This document shows positions 35,780-46,000 of a stretch of 53,960 bases of DNA, one piece after another. Numbering within the stretch: position 1 is the stretch's first letter; every line of letters starts with the position of its first letter. Source of the stretch: DYMC01 sp035406705 (GTDB lineage Bacteria > Verrucomicrobiota > Lentisphaeria > Victivallales > GWF2-50-93); the NCBI GenBank assembly GCA_964426675.1, contig CAYRRM010000018.1, positions 1 to 53,960 of the forward strand. The letters are read 5' to 3'. The notes beneath the pieces are model-generated. The model was not told the DNA's origin, made no database searches, and worked only from the letters and a program-made list of their open reading frames with translations. The position numbers were made by a program, and so were the translations under genes.

Positions 35780-35810
35780 CTTAATTACCCTTTTTTTACC
35801 TAAACATACC
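35777..35810 (-). promoter_or_regulatory. Putative MraZ operator: four 10-bp-spaced direct repeats
   Basis: Read on the minus strand the units are TTTAGGTA, TTTAGGTA, AAAAGGGT and TTAAGGTG. Their G-boxes lie at 35807-35810, 35797-35800, 35787-35790 and 35777-35780. The exact 10-bp period equals that of the known Escherichia coli MraZ repeats (TGGGN with 5-nt spacers). The array runs from just after the -10 box to the start codon. Confidence 0.65.
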
Positions 35811-35813
35811 TAA

Positions 35814-35842
35814 ATAATAATTTATCAACCGGATTTTTTCAA
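35814..35842 (-). promoter_or_regulatory. Promoter of the dcw gene run
   Basis: Minus strand: TTGAAA (35837-35842), 17 bp, TATTAT (35814-35819). The MraZ repeats begin immediately downstream, a natural position for repression. Confidence 0.6.
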
Positions 35843-35871
35843 GTTAAAAATAAAAAAAAATAATTTTTTAT

Positions 35872-35899
35872 TTGACATTTTCATTAAGAGAATTAGAAT
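35872..35899 (+). promoter_or_regulatory. Promoter of the LacI-type regulator gene
   Basis: TTGACA (35872-35877), 16 bp, TAGAAT (35894-35899). It places transcription start near 35906, so a gene start at 35872 is impossible. Back-to-back with the dcw promoter, with -35 boxes 29 bp apart. Confidence 0.6.
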
Positions 35900-35958
35900 T
35901 ACCCTTTAGAAACCGATTTCTATTTTCTGCATATATGAATTCTCATAGAGAAAAAAAA

Positions 35959-36954
35959 ATGAAAAATGTAACATTAGAAGTAGTTGCCCTTAAATGTGGA
36001 ATGTCCAAATCAACGGTTAGCAGAGTTTTAAATAATCATACGAAAAATTTTTCCGTGCTTCCAGAAAAGAGAGAAATGATTTTTAAGATAGCCAATCAAC
36101 TTGGATATAAACCAAATCTTGTTGCAAGTACGTTAAAAAAACAACGGACCAAAATTGTTGTAATATTCGGTTTAGCTCCTTATGAAGGGCCATCAATATA
36201 TTCTTCAATTTTAATTGAAGTTGTGGAGGTTTTGCAGAGAGCTGGATATAATGTATGTTCAATTTTTCCTTCAGGGGGGAAAGTAGGTACAGTACCACCA
36301 TGGAAAATTGATGGGGCAATGGTATTTTACTCTGTTCAAATAAAAAGTCTGGAAGATATTGATAGTGCACATGTACCTTATGTATCAATTAATGGAGAGG
36401 CAGGTTTTAATGGGACATCATTTTTAGTAGATGAAGCGAAGGGTGGGCATTATGCGATGGAGCATCTTTATTCTCTTGGGCACAGGAGGATTGTATATCG
36501 CAATTCTTTTTACCCTGGGCACTATAGTGTTTCAGCGAGGCATCAGGCATTTATATTTGAGTGTCAGAAACTCAACCTTCCGCTTTTGTCAGGGCACGAT
36601 ATTCATCAAATTAGTGCAGAGGAATTTTTGAAAAATTTTGTTTTATCCAATAAGGCTACTGCTATTCTTGCATATTCTCATTCAGAGTGTTTGGATATAT
36701 ATTTTAAAGCCATTAGGCTTGGAATTTCTATTCCATCTCAACTGAGTATAATGTGTTTTAATGACGTTTTTCCCTGTGCTCAACTTATTCCTGCTATCAC
36801 AACAATTGCTTTACCCCTGCGTCAGATGGGGGTTACTGCTGCGAAAAAGCTGATAGAAATGATGAATTCTAATTCAGATAAAAAACTTTCTGATTTATAC
36901 TTTTCTCCCAAATTAATTGTTCGTGAATCTACTGCCAGAATAAATGAAAAATAG
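35959..36954 (+). CDS. LacI-family transcriptional regulator
   Basis: From ATG 35959 the protein has 331 residues and begins MKNVTLEVVALKCGMSKSTV, so the LacI helix-turn-helix (SKSTVSRVLNN) sits at the N-terminus as in the family; a longer start at 35935 is possible. Residues of the hinge (GYKPNLVASTLKKQRT) and the periplasmic-binding-protein-like sensor domain (LYSLGHRRIVYR, PSQLSIMCFND, TTIALPLRQMGVTAAKKLI) follow. It heads the glycoside hydrolase locus and probably controls it in response to a released sugar. No operator was identified with confidence. Confidence 0.92.
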   Translation: MKNVTLEVVALKCGMSKSTVSRVLNNHTKNFSVLPEKREMIFKIANQLGYKPNLVASTLKKQRTKIVVIFGLAPYEGPSIYSSILIEVVEVLQRAGYNVCSIFPSGGKVGTVPPWKIDGAMVFYSVQIKSLEDIDSAHVPYVSINGEAGFNGTSFLVDEAKGGHYAMEHLYSLGHRRIVYRNSFYPGHYSVSARHQAFIFECQKLNLPLLSGHDIHQISAEEFLKNFVLSNKATAILAYSHSECLDIYFKAIRLGISIPSQLSIMCFNDVFPCAQLIPAITTIALPLRQMGVTAAKKLIEMMNSNSDKKLSDLYFSPKLIVRESTARINEK

Positions 36955-37047
36955 AGATAAATGATGAAGAAAAATTACTTACTAAACGGAATTGATTACA
37001 ACTTAAAAAATAAGCACTAAAAAAAGGTAAAAATAAGGGGAATAAAC

Positions 37048-40000
37048 ATGATAGTAAAGAGATTATTTTTAGCATTAAATTATTTGTTAATTTTTTTCAT
37101 AGTTTTTCCATCCTTTTTCTCATGTTATTCTACGCAAACGGGAAAAGATAATAATCCAGAGATTATAGTTAATGACTTTAATACTCCCTTTAATTTTTCT
37201 TATTTAGATTGGAAGGATAAGGTTAAAACAATTGATGGAATAATTTTTCTTGAAGGGGTAAAGAGTACTGGAGGATGTGGCTTTAATGTTTGCCTTGATT
37301 TAAGTGCATATTCTGATTATTCACCAGCCTTAAAACTTAGGGTAAAGACTAAGAATACTGCAAAAATGCTTAAATTAATTTTTTCTGATTCTCAGGAATG
37401 CTCAGGGCATTGGGAATTTTTGCTACCTGAGAGCTCAGATAATTTTATTACCGTTATACCAAAATGGGGAGCAGCTATATCTAATCCGAATAGATTAGAA
37501 GACAAAAAAACTCCGGAAACACCACGAAATCTGGATTTAACAAAAATTATTCAGTATCAACTGGTAGGTGATTGGCAAAAAGAAACACTTGATCTTGAAA
37601 TTGATAAAATTCTTCTAATAAAACCCGATGATAAAATTTTAGTTCAACGGAAAGAAGGGGAAAAACAACGGGAAGAAGAAGCTCTGCGAAAAGCAAAACT
37701 CAAAGCTGAAGAACAAAAAAAACTTTCTCAAGAACGTGATATGATGATAAAAAGCTACGGTTATCGCGGGGAGAATTCTCCAGAAGTCATACATGTATCA
37801 ACTGTTGCCCCGGATATTCTTGCTTTGACTGTTCAGGCTCAGAAGGTTAAACAATATCAAATAACTAAATACATTCCTCAAGATGGAGATGAGAAGAAGA
37901 TAGAAAAATGGAAAGATGGTACTGTAAGAAGAGCTGAGTTAATTCGAAACGGAAAACGGATTGGTATGTTACAGGGAAAAAATCTGGACTTTTTAATTCT
38001 TGATGAAAAATTAGAAGGAGACCCACTGATTTATTTTTTAGCAGATGAAAAAGATAGTTATGAAGTAATTTCAGATGATGATTCTGATTTTAAAAGTGCG
38101 GTAAAACCAGTTGCTGTATATCGGAAAAGTAAACCGGTAAATTGGCGATTGCCATGGAGTGAAAAATTCCCGGTATGTCATCAGATTTATTTAAAAATGC
38201 CTTCGAAAATCAAAACAGGGAAAAAGTATACTATAAAAATAATTAATGATAAGTTAAACATTAAGAATCCTGTGTTAAAATTCAACGCTAATCCTAATGT
38301 GCGTTGTGAGAGTATTCACGTAAATCAAATTGGTTTTAGGCCAGATGACCCTGTAAAATGTGCGTTTATGTCAGTTTGGCTTGGAAGTGGAGGTGCATGT
38401 GAATTTCCTGAAGGATTAAAATTTAATATAGTAGATGATCAGAGTAACAAAGTAGTTTATACTGGGATTATTGAATGCATTCTTAAAACTGATGGGGAAG
38501 AAACACTCTGGACTAAAGAAAAGAAAAACTTTAGCAAGACACCTATTTATAAACTTGATTTTAGTGATTTCAAAACGGTAGGGAAATATCGCATAGTTGT
38601 GGAAGGAGTTGGTTGTAGTTATCCTTTTGAAATTAGTCATAATGTTTGGGAGAAGGCATTTTTGGTTCAAATGAAGGGGCTTTATAATCAACGTAGTGGA
38701 ACAATACTTGGTCCTCCTTATTCTAATTTTAAAAAAGAACGTGATTTTTATCCTGGTGATGGGCCTGCTATTACACGCAGTAAATATGATGTGTTAATTA
38801 ATGGAGATCAGGCATATAGTGATATTGCAAAAGAAGACACTGGAGAACCGGTAAATAATGCTTGGGGAGGATACCATGATGCAGGAGACTGGAATCCTCG
38901 TCGTGTAACTCATATGTGGGTTACTCTCGCCCAGCTTGAATTGGTTGAAATGTATCCGGAATATTTCAATAAATTAGATTTGAACATCCCTAAGGTAGAT
39001 GGAATTCCAGATATTATTACTGAGGCACTTTTTGAAATAGATTGTTTTCGGAGAATGCAGTTACCAGATGGAGGAATTCCTTTTGGCATTGAGACCGACG
39101 GTGATCCGAGTCCGGGAGAAGTTAGTTGGCTAACTACTCAACATGCATATGTGACTGCTCCTAATATTCGTGATTCCTGGTTTTATTCCTCAGTGGCAGC
39201 GCGAGCTGCAAAAGTTTTGAAGCCTATTAATCCTGAATTATCAAAGATTTATGAAGAAAGCGCAATAAAAGCATTCAATTGGGCTGAAGCCGATTATGCC
39301 AAAAGAGAAAGTGATGGCTCTTTGAATAAGTTAAAAGAACTCTGGCGAGCAACTGATGCCAGAAATCTCGCAGCTTTAATTCTTTATGACCTTACAGGAG
39401 ATCCAAAATGGCATGAAATTTTCTTAAAAACCACATGTTTAAAAACCCCTGAAGGAGTTTGTTGGTGGGGTAAACATATTCAATGCGATGCAGCGTTTCT
39501 TTATGCTAGACTCAAGGATAGAGAAGTTGACTCACTAATTAAAGGAAATGCACTGAAAGCCGTTCTACAACAGGCGGAAAGATCGCTTGAGTATGCTGCT
39601 GGTAATGCCTTTAACTTAACTACAATGGATAAATATCGACCACTTTTTGCTGGTTTCTTTAGTACGTCTGGAGGAACTGAGCTTGCCAGAGCTCATTATC
39701 TCACAGGAGATAGAAAGTATTTAGATGGAGTGCTACGCTCATGTCAGTTTCAGTCAGGATGTAATCCTAACAATATTGTTTACACTACAGGGTTGGGTGT
39801 CAATCCGGTAAAAAATCCTTTACATCTGGATTCACGTTCAACGGGACAGCCAGCGCCAGATGGTTTAACCGTATTTGGGAATCTTGACTACTGGCATTTA
39901 AAAGGTGGTTTTTATGATTGGCCTATTAAGATACTAAATCATCCTGATATTTGCTGGCCTTTACCTTATGATTGGCCGCTTACAGAAGCGTATTTCGATA

Positions 40001-41130
40001 TTTTTCTATTTGTTTCTATGAATGAATTTGTAGTGGATACCTGGGCGCCGAATGTCTTTGTTTGGGGGTATCTTGCTGCACGGCCAGAATCGCATGAGAA
40101 ATCTTTCCAACTTCCCTCTATTTCAGAAGTCGAGAAAAATAAAAATAATAATACATCTCAAGCTGAATCCAATTTGCTTAAATTGGTCAATGATAAACTC
40201 ATTTTGGGAATATTGCCAAATGTTGGGGGGCATATAGTTCTTTTGCGTGCAATTAATGGACAAAATATTCTAAAATCTGAACCGGAGCTTTGGAATAAAC
40301 AAATTCTATCAATTTCTGCTGAAAAACCAGAGTTTTATCCTTATAATGGACATATCTACTGGGTTGGTCCACAAAAGGAATGGTGGACACAACAAGAAAT
40401 TAATCCAGAAAAAAAAGAACAAAAATCGTCCTGGCCACCAGATCCGTTTCTAACTTTAGGAAAATATGACATCATGGAACAAACAGAGGATTCAGTTAAG
40501 TTAAAAAGTCCTCCTAGCCCTGTAAGTGGATTACAGATAATCAAAGAATTTCGTATAAAAGACAATAAAGTATTTCTTAAGGCGACTGCGATTAATATTA
40601 GAAATAGTGAAGTTTCATGGGATATCTGGTCTAATACCCGTTTTCCTGGTGATGCTAAAGTTTATGTTCCGGTTAATGATAAAGGAATAGTTTGGATGGA
40701 GTTTAGAGCATGGACTTCTAAAAATAGAGTTCTTCCATATCAAATTACTGATGGATTTCTTAATTTTGATAATGTACTTCCGACGAAAGACAATGAGCAT
40801 ATATTTAGCTCAAAAACTTTTATCACAAACCCTTCTAAACCACTAATTGCTGCATTCTATAATAATTATCTTTTTATAAAACGGACGGAAGAAGTTTTTT
40901 CTCCAAAAGATTTACATCCCGAACATGGTTTTATTGAAATATATAAGATGGTTGGTAATACACCAGATCCTTTAACAGAATTGGAAATGCATGGACCATA
41001 CAAAATTTTAAAAACTAATGAGAGTATCTCTTTTTCAGAAATATGGGAAATTATTCCATGCCCGGAATTAGCAACAACCGAAAGTAGAATCAATTTTTTA
41101 AAAAAAAATATACAAAAAATTAATGAATAA
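37048..41130 (+). CDS. Large GH9 endoglucanase-type lipoprotein with extra C-terminal domain
   Basis: 1360 residues. The signal peptide ends in a lipobox-like SFFSC (Cys26). Next come a jelly-roll, CBM-like domain (about 35-195), a Lys/Glu/Arg-rich helix (about 200-235), a region shared only with its paralogue, a CelD-type Ig domain (from about 420, IHVNQIGFRPDDP), and a GH9 (alpha/alpha)6 barrel (about 540-1010). Catalytic residues visible are D611 and D614 (GYHDAGDW) and Glu993 (MNEFVVDTW). A last domain of about 300 residues, absent from the paralogue, looks like a mutarotase-type beta-sandwich (DUF4380-like). It should cut beta-1,4-glucan or a related polymer outside the cytoplasm. A GGGG ribosome site precedes the ATG. 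Confidence 0.85.
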   Translation: MIVKRLFLALNYLLIFFIVFPSFFSCYSTQTGKDNNPEIIVNDFNTPFNFSYLDWKDKVKTIDGIIFLEGVKSTGGCGFNVCLDLSAYSDYSPALKLRVKTKNTAKMLKLIFSDSQECSGHWEFLLPESSDNFITVIPKWGAAISNPNRLEDKKTPETPRNLDLTKIIQYQLVGDWQKETLDLEIDKILLIKPDDKILVQRKEGEKQREEEALRKAKLKAEEQKKLSQERDMMIKSYGYRGENSPEVIHVSTVAPDILALTVQAQKVKQYQITKYIPQDGDEKKIEKWKDGTVRRAELIRNGKRIGMLQGKNLDFLILDEKLEGDPLIYFLADEKDSYEVISDDDSDFKSAVKPVAVYRKSKPVNWRLPWSEKFPVCHQIYLKMPSKIKTGKKYTIKIINDKLNIKNPVLKFNANPNVRCESIHVNQIGFRPDDPVKCAFMSVWLGSGGACEFPEGLKFNIVDDQSNKVVYTGIIECILKTDGEETLWTKEKKNFSKTPIYKLDFSDFKTVGKYRIVVEGVGCSYPFEISHNVWEKAFLVQMKGLYNQRSGTILGPPYSNFKKERDFYPGDGPAITRSKYDVLINGDQAYSDIAKEDTGEPVNNAWGGYHDAGDWNPRRVTHMWVTLAQLELVEMYPEYFNKLDLNIPKVDGIPDIITEALFEIDCFRRMQLPDGGIPFGIETDGDPSPGEVSWLTTQHAYVTAPNIRDSWFYSSVAARAAKVLKPINPELSKIYEESAIKAFNWAEADYAKRESDGSLNKLKELWRATDARNLAALILYDLTGDPKWHEIFLKTTCLKTPEGVCWWGKHIQCDAAFLYARLKDREVDSLIKGNALKAVLQQAERSLEYAAGNAFNLTTMDKYRPLFAGFFSTSGGTELARAHYLTGDRKYLDGVLRSCQFQSGCNPNNIVYTTGLGVNPVKNPLHLDSRSTGQPAPDGLTVFGNLDYWHLKGGFYDWPIKILNHPDICWPLPYDWPLTEAYFDIFLFVSMNEFVVDTWAPNVFVWGYLAARPESHEKSFQLPSISEVEKNKNNNTSQAESNLLKLVNDKLILGILPNVGGHIVLLRAINGQNILKSEPELWNKQILSISAEKPEFYPYNGHIYWVGPQKEWWTQQEINPEKKEQKSSWPPDPFLTLGKYDIMEQTEDSVKLKSPPSPVSGLQIIKEFRIKDNKVFLKATAINIRNSEVSWDIWSNTRFPGDAKVYVPVNDKGIVWMEFRAWTSKNRVLPYQITDGFLNFDNVLPTKDNEHIFSSKTFITNPSKPLIAAFYNNYLFIKRTEEVFSPKDLHPEHGFIEIYKMVGNTPDPLTELEMHGPYKILKTNESISFSEIWEIIPCPELATTESRINFLKKNIQKINE

Positions 41131-41336
41131 AAATATTATAAAAAGAATTAATCCTCTTATTTCAAGTTGGTTCAAAAATTCTAACTTTGCTTTAAGAAAG
41201 AATAATCTATATACAGTAAAAAATTTTTCTTATCGAAAAAAAAATCCAGGATAGAAAAAGAAAAATAAAAAGTATTTTCTAAAAACTAAATAAATGTAAA
41301 ATAAAAAAAGATTTATTCAAAAAAAGGAGAGAAAAT

Positions 41337-41906
41337 ATGAAAAAAAAGATTTACTTCATAGCAATCGTTGGTATGGCAATTTGCTTTGCAAGATTAAATG
41401 CTGATAATGCCCGGATAGACGTTTCCGGAACAAAGGAAGGTATCAAAATTACAGTGGGGGCTGTATCAGAAAAAGGCAGTTCTTATAATGCAAGCTGGAT
41501 GGACGCAGAGAAGAATAGTCAATACATATTGATGCAATTGCCAGTAAACAACGAATGGCAACAGGGGAAATTTTCTTTTACTCCTGACAAAGACGGTAAA
41601 GTTGTTATTGGCCTTATGGGTGAATGGAAGCCTAAAGACCCACAGAATCCACAGGAGCTAATTCCTGTATGGATTCTTTATGATGACATAGTAGTAGAAA
41701 ACGCAGAATTAAAGAATGGTGGTTTCGACGGAGGGACTGAAAATTGGTGGCTTAATGAAACTGAGGGTGCTCAATATGTTGCTGATGATGGTCATACGGG
41801 GAAAGGTGCTGTAAAAGTATGGCATAATGCCCAGGCCTTTCAGGAGATAGAAGTAAAAGCAGGAAAGGAAGTTACTATTACTTTCTGGGCTAAAATAGCG
41901 AAATAA
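41337..41906 (+). CDS. Small secreted carbohydrate-binding-like protein
   Basis: 189 residues with a signal peptide (cleavage probably after RLNA). The remainder is beta-rich. Its C-terminal half, NGGFDGGTENWWL followed by GKGAVKVWHN and a VTITFWAKI ending, has the look of CBM4/9 (CenC-type) modules, and the first half may be a second, degenerate copy. There is no catalytic domain. It could bind the substrate of the flanking GH9 enzymes or act as an adaptor. Confidence 0.65.
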   Translation: MKKKIYFIAIVGMAICFARLNADNARIDVSGTKEGIKITVGAVSEKGSSYNASWMDAEKNSQYILMQLPVNNEWQQGKFSFTPDKDGKVVIGLMGEWKPKDPQNPQELIPVWILYDDIVVENAELKNGGFDGGTENWWLNETEGAQYVADDGHTGKGAVKVWHNAQAFQEIEVKAGKEVTITFWAKIAK

Positions 41907-41998
41907 TATAAAAAACAAGGAATTATGTTCATGATATGGGGTAAGCAGAAATCTTCTGTTTTACTGGATCAAAAAACTATTTAAAAGGGGAGGTACTT

Positions 41999-42922
41999 AT
42001 GAGAAAGAATAGAGTTTTTTGTTTTTATTGCAACTTACCCATTACCAATTATTTACTTTTACTCTTCTCATATTCTTGCTTACCTCATTTGTCATATTCG
42101 GAAAAGAGCAAAACATTAAAAAATTCAAAGAGAATACAGAATTTTACTCTTATCGAATTACTTGTAGTTATCGCAATTATTGCAATTCTCGCTGCTTTGC
42201 TCCTTCCCGCTCTTAATAAGGCACGCGACCAGGCGCGCTCCATATTATGTCTTAATAATCATAAGCAGATGGTACTCGCAATAGACCTTTATGGTTCTGA
42301 TTATGGATTCTATCCTCCGAGTATGGCATCGGGCTATACAAGTGATTGGTCAATTATCTTAAATCAGTATCTCAATACCAATCAAAAGACTACATATGGG
42401 GGAAGACAATCACCAATCTTTAGTTGTCCGAATGCATTGAAAAGAACAGGTGGGGATCCAAATAACCTAAGTTATGGAGCACATGCAAGCATTATGCCTA
42501 ATGTAAATATTGATCCTATTCAGGTACAGTATGGAACAAACCAAATAAAACGCCCATCAGAAATTGTCTTAATCGCAGATGCGTGTCAATGTGGACCGGG
42601 AGTTGCGTACGTTCTCCTCAGTGAACCTACCTCTACTGGTGCATGGTGGCAGGGTATAAATAATGGGGCAAATCCCTGGTGGCCAAATATTTCAATAACA
42701 CAAAAGGAAGTTGCAATACCGGGAGCATGGGCGGCACATAACACTGATGTGAATGATGGAAGTGCCGGTAACCCATATTGGATTAGGTGGAGACATATGA
42801 GTAATAGATCAACTAATGCTGCTTTTCCTGATGGTCATGCCAGCTCTATAAAAATCAATACATTAAAATATAAAAATGTTGTTTTTAGATTCACTGATGG
42901 TTCGGCAAGTTGGGTTGAGTGA
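41999..42922 (+). CDS. Pseudopilin-type protein with prepilin signal, DUF1559-like
   Basis: 307 residues. FTLIELLVVIAIIAILAALLLPALNKAR at 49-76 is a type IV prepilin/type II secretion leader with the conserved Glu at +5; a canonical Gly at -1 is absent (Asn48). Unusually, 48 residues including another hydrophobic stretch precede it; a strong GGGGAGG site supports this start. The C-terminus has RHMSNRSTNAAFPDGHA, a longer variant of the H-X9-DG motif. Such proteins are greatly expanded in Lentisphaerae and Planctomycetes. Role: structural or adhesive, unknown. Confidence 0.85.
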   Translation: MRKNRVFCFYCNLPITNYLLLLFSYSCLPHLSYSEKSKTLKNSKRIQNFTLIELLVVIAIIAILAALLLPALNKARDQARSILCLNNHKQMVLAIDLYGSDYGFYPPSMASGYTSDWSIILNQYLNTNQKTTYGGRQSPIFSCPNALKRTGGDPNNLSYGAHASIMPNVNIDPIQVQYGTNQIKRPSEIVLIADACQCGPGVAYVLLSEPTSTGAWWQGINNGANPWWPNISITQKEVAIPGAWAAHNTDVNDGSAGNPYWIRWRHMSNRSTNAAFPDGHASSIKINTLKYKNVVFRFTDGSASWVE

Positions 42923-43008
42923 TGAGAAATTTATTTTTCAGTAAAACTTTTCAGAAGGGATTAATTCATTTTTTTTCTTTATAAAAAAAATAAAAACAGG
43001 GGAAGATA

Positions 43009-46000
43009 ATGAGAATGGCTATATTTCACTGTAATGTAAAAATGGTAATTTTAATTATTGCTATTTTTCTTTTACATAAATCTGATGCCCAAAATAATAT
43101 CCCAACTAATGAATCCGAATCAGTTATTCTAAATGATTTTAACTCTAATTTACAATTTTCGTATTTATCATGGAAAGACGCTACAATAGTTTCAAAAGGA
43201 TATTTGATCATTAACAACTTAAAATGTGATGGTGGAGGAGGATTTAATCAAAAACTTAATCTTTCTATACATGCCAATAAATCACCTGCTATAAAACTTA
43301 GAACAAAATTTGGTAATACAGCAAAAACAATAAGATTAATAATGTCAGTGGAAAATGGATATTCGGGACACTGGGAATTCCCTTTGCCATCCCCTTCTGA
43401 CGATTTCGTAGTTATAACGCCAAAATTTAGTGCCTCACTATCAGAACCAAATACGCTTGAAGACAATAAAAATCCAGCCAAACCTCGTCCTCTTGATCTT
43501 GCTAATATAACGCAATATCAACTAATTGGTGATTGGAGTAAGGATATACTAAATGTAGAAATAGATGCTATTCTTCTTATAGAACCTGATGCTTCAATGC
43601 ATGCACAAAGAGAAGAGGGAAAAAAACAGGCTGCGAAAGAGGCAGAAGAAAAAGCAAAAAAACTCGCAGAAGAGAAAGCTAGACTTACTCAGGAACGAGA
43701 ACAACTTATAAAAAGCATCGGATATAGCCTTCCTGAATCACCAGAGGTCGTACATGTTTCTATGGTAGCTCCTGACATTATGTCTCTTGTAATTGAAGCA
43801 CAAAAGATAAAACTCTCAACATTATCAAAATATGAACAAAAACCAGGGGATGTAAAGAAAGAGGAAAAATACCCTGATGGTACTGTAAGGCGAGCTACCT
43901 TAATACGTGAAGGAAAGCCTATAGGCTGGTTGCAGGGAAAAAATCTAGATTGGCTTTGTACTTATGAATCTTATGAAGGGCATCCTCTTCTTGATTTTCT
44001 TGCTGATGAAAAAGAAAACTATACTATAAAGTCAGAGGAAGATCCCAATTATTTAAATGGTTTAAAACCATTGGAAGTGCATCGGAAGAGCATTCCAATA
44101 GATTGGGCTCTCTCAGGTCATCTTGTTTTTCCAATGCGCCACAGAATTTATCTCAAACTACCTTTAAAAATCCTTTCTGGAAAAAAGTACGACATCTTAG
44201 TAGAAAAAGTTAATCTCAAAAACCGCAAAATTACATTTAAAGCTGATTTACAAAGAACACTAACAGAATCGGTCCATGTAAATCAAATCGGATATCGTCC
44301 AGATGATCCTGACAAACGTGCGTTTCTCTCACTATGGCTGGGAACAGGAGGTGCATATAAATTTCCTGATAATCTAAAATTTTCGATAATTGACGAGTCA
44401 AATGGTAGTTTTGTTTATTCTGGAAAAGTGAAACTTCTGCTTGACGTTGATGGGAAGGAAGAATATGGCGTGAGCCAACAAAATAATTCAAACCGTACTG
44501 CTGTATATGGAATGGATTTTAGTGATTTTAAAACTCCAGGTAAATACAGAATTTTCGTTGATGAAGTAGGGTGTAGTTATCCATTCGAAATAGACTCAAA
44601 AGTATGGGAGAAAGCTTTTTTAATTCAGATGAGAGGTCTCTACAATAACCGTAGTGGTCCTGAAATCGGCCCTCCTTACAGCAATTTCAAAAAGCCAGCT
44701 GATTTTATGATTGAGGTAGGTTCGCTCATTACACGTACAACTTATGATGTGATGGAAAAAGGTAATGAATCATTTGCTGATATTGTCAAATTTGATACGG
44801 GTGAAATAGTAAAAAATGCCTGGGGGGGATATCATGATGCTGGTGATTGGAATCCACGCAGAGCTACGCATATGAGAACAACTCTGGCCCAACTTGAACT
44901 CGTAGAACTTTTTCCAGAATATTTTAAGTCTCTAAAACTTAACATTCCTCCATTGGAAGGTATACCGGATATAATCACAGAAGCTCTATTTGAAATTGAT
45001 TGCTTCAGGAGAATGCAGAATTCCGATGGTGGTATACCATATGGTATTGAGACAAATGGCGATCCCAGTCCTGGTGAAATAAGTTGGCTTACAACCCAAC
45101 ATGCATATGTACTTGCACCTAATATGCGTGATTCGTGGATATATGCTGCCACGGCAGGGCGTGCCGCAAAAGTTTTAAAACCTATAAAACCAGAACTTGC
45201 AAAAGTATATGAAGAAAGCGCAATTAAGTCGTTCAATTGGGCAGAATCTGACTATGCAAAAAAAATGGCCGATGGTTCAGCAAAAAAATATAAAGAACTA
45301 TGGATGGCAATTGATTTTAGAAACCTCTCTGCCTTAATCCTATACGACCTTACTGGGGATAAAAGATATCATGATATTTTCAAAATAGATACATTGTTAA
45401 ATACCCCAAATGCCGATTATTATGTATGGGGTAAAGCAGTCCAATGCGCTTCTGTATTTTTATATGCACGCCTCGATGATTCAAAAGCAGACCCGGAACT
45501 TAAGAAAAAAGCTATAGCAGCCGTCGAAAGTGAGGCTGAAGTCTCAATCCGTTTTGCTAATGGTAATGTATATAAAGTAACAAATGTTGAAAAAGCAAGG
45601 CCAATTTTTTGTGGATTCTTTTCAACATCTGGTGGAACGGAATTAGCCCGTGCTCATTATCTTACAGGAAAATCAGAGTATTTAAAAGCAACTTTGCAAT
45701 CCTGCCTATTTCAATCAGGCTGTAATCCAAACAATATAGTTTATACTACTGGGCTCGGTGCAAATCCTGTAAAACACCCATTACATCTTGATTCACGTTC
45801 TAGCGGACAACAACCCCCTGAAGGACTGACTGTTTTTGGCAACCTTGATTATTGGCATTGGAAGGGGGGATTTTGGGATTGGCCTATACCACTATATTTT
45901 AACAATCCAAAAAATTGTTGGCCAAATCCTTATGATTGGCCTTTAACTGAAGCTTTCTTTGATGTATTTCTTTTTGTATCAATGAATGAATTTACTGTAG

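Noticed and set aside
35777..35810. Reading the 10-bp repeats as a short CRISPR-like or simple tandem repeat
   Set aside because: The units are imperfect, only four, and sit exactly where MraZ operators occur.
35872..35958. Longer start of the LacI-type regulator
   Set aside because: It would begin inside the TTGACA box; the helix-turn-helix should be at the N-terminus, which fits ATG 35959.
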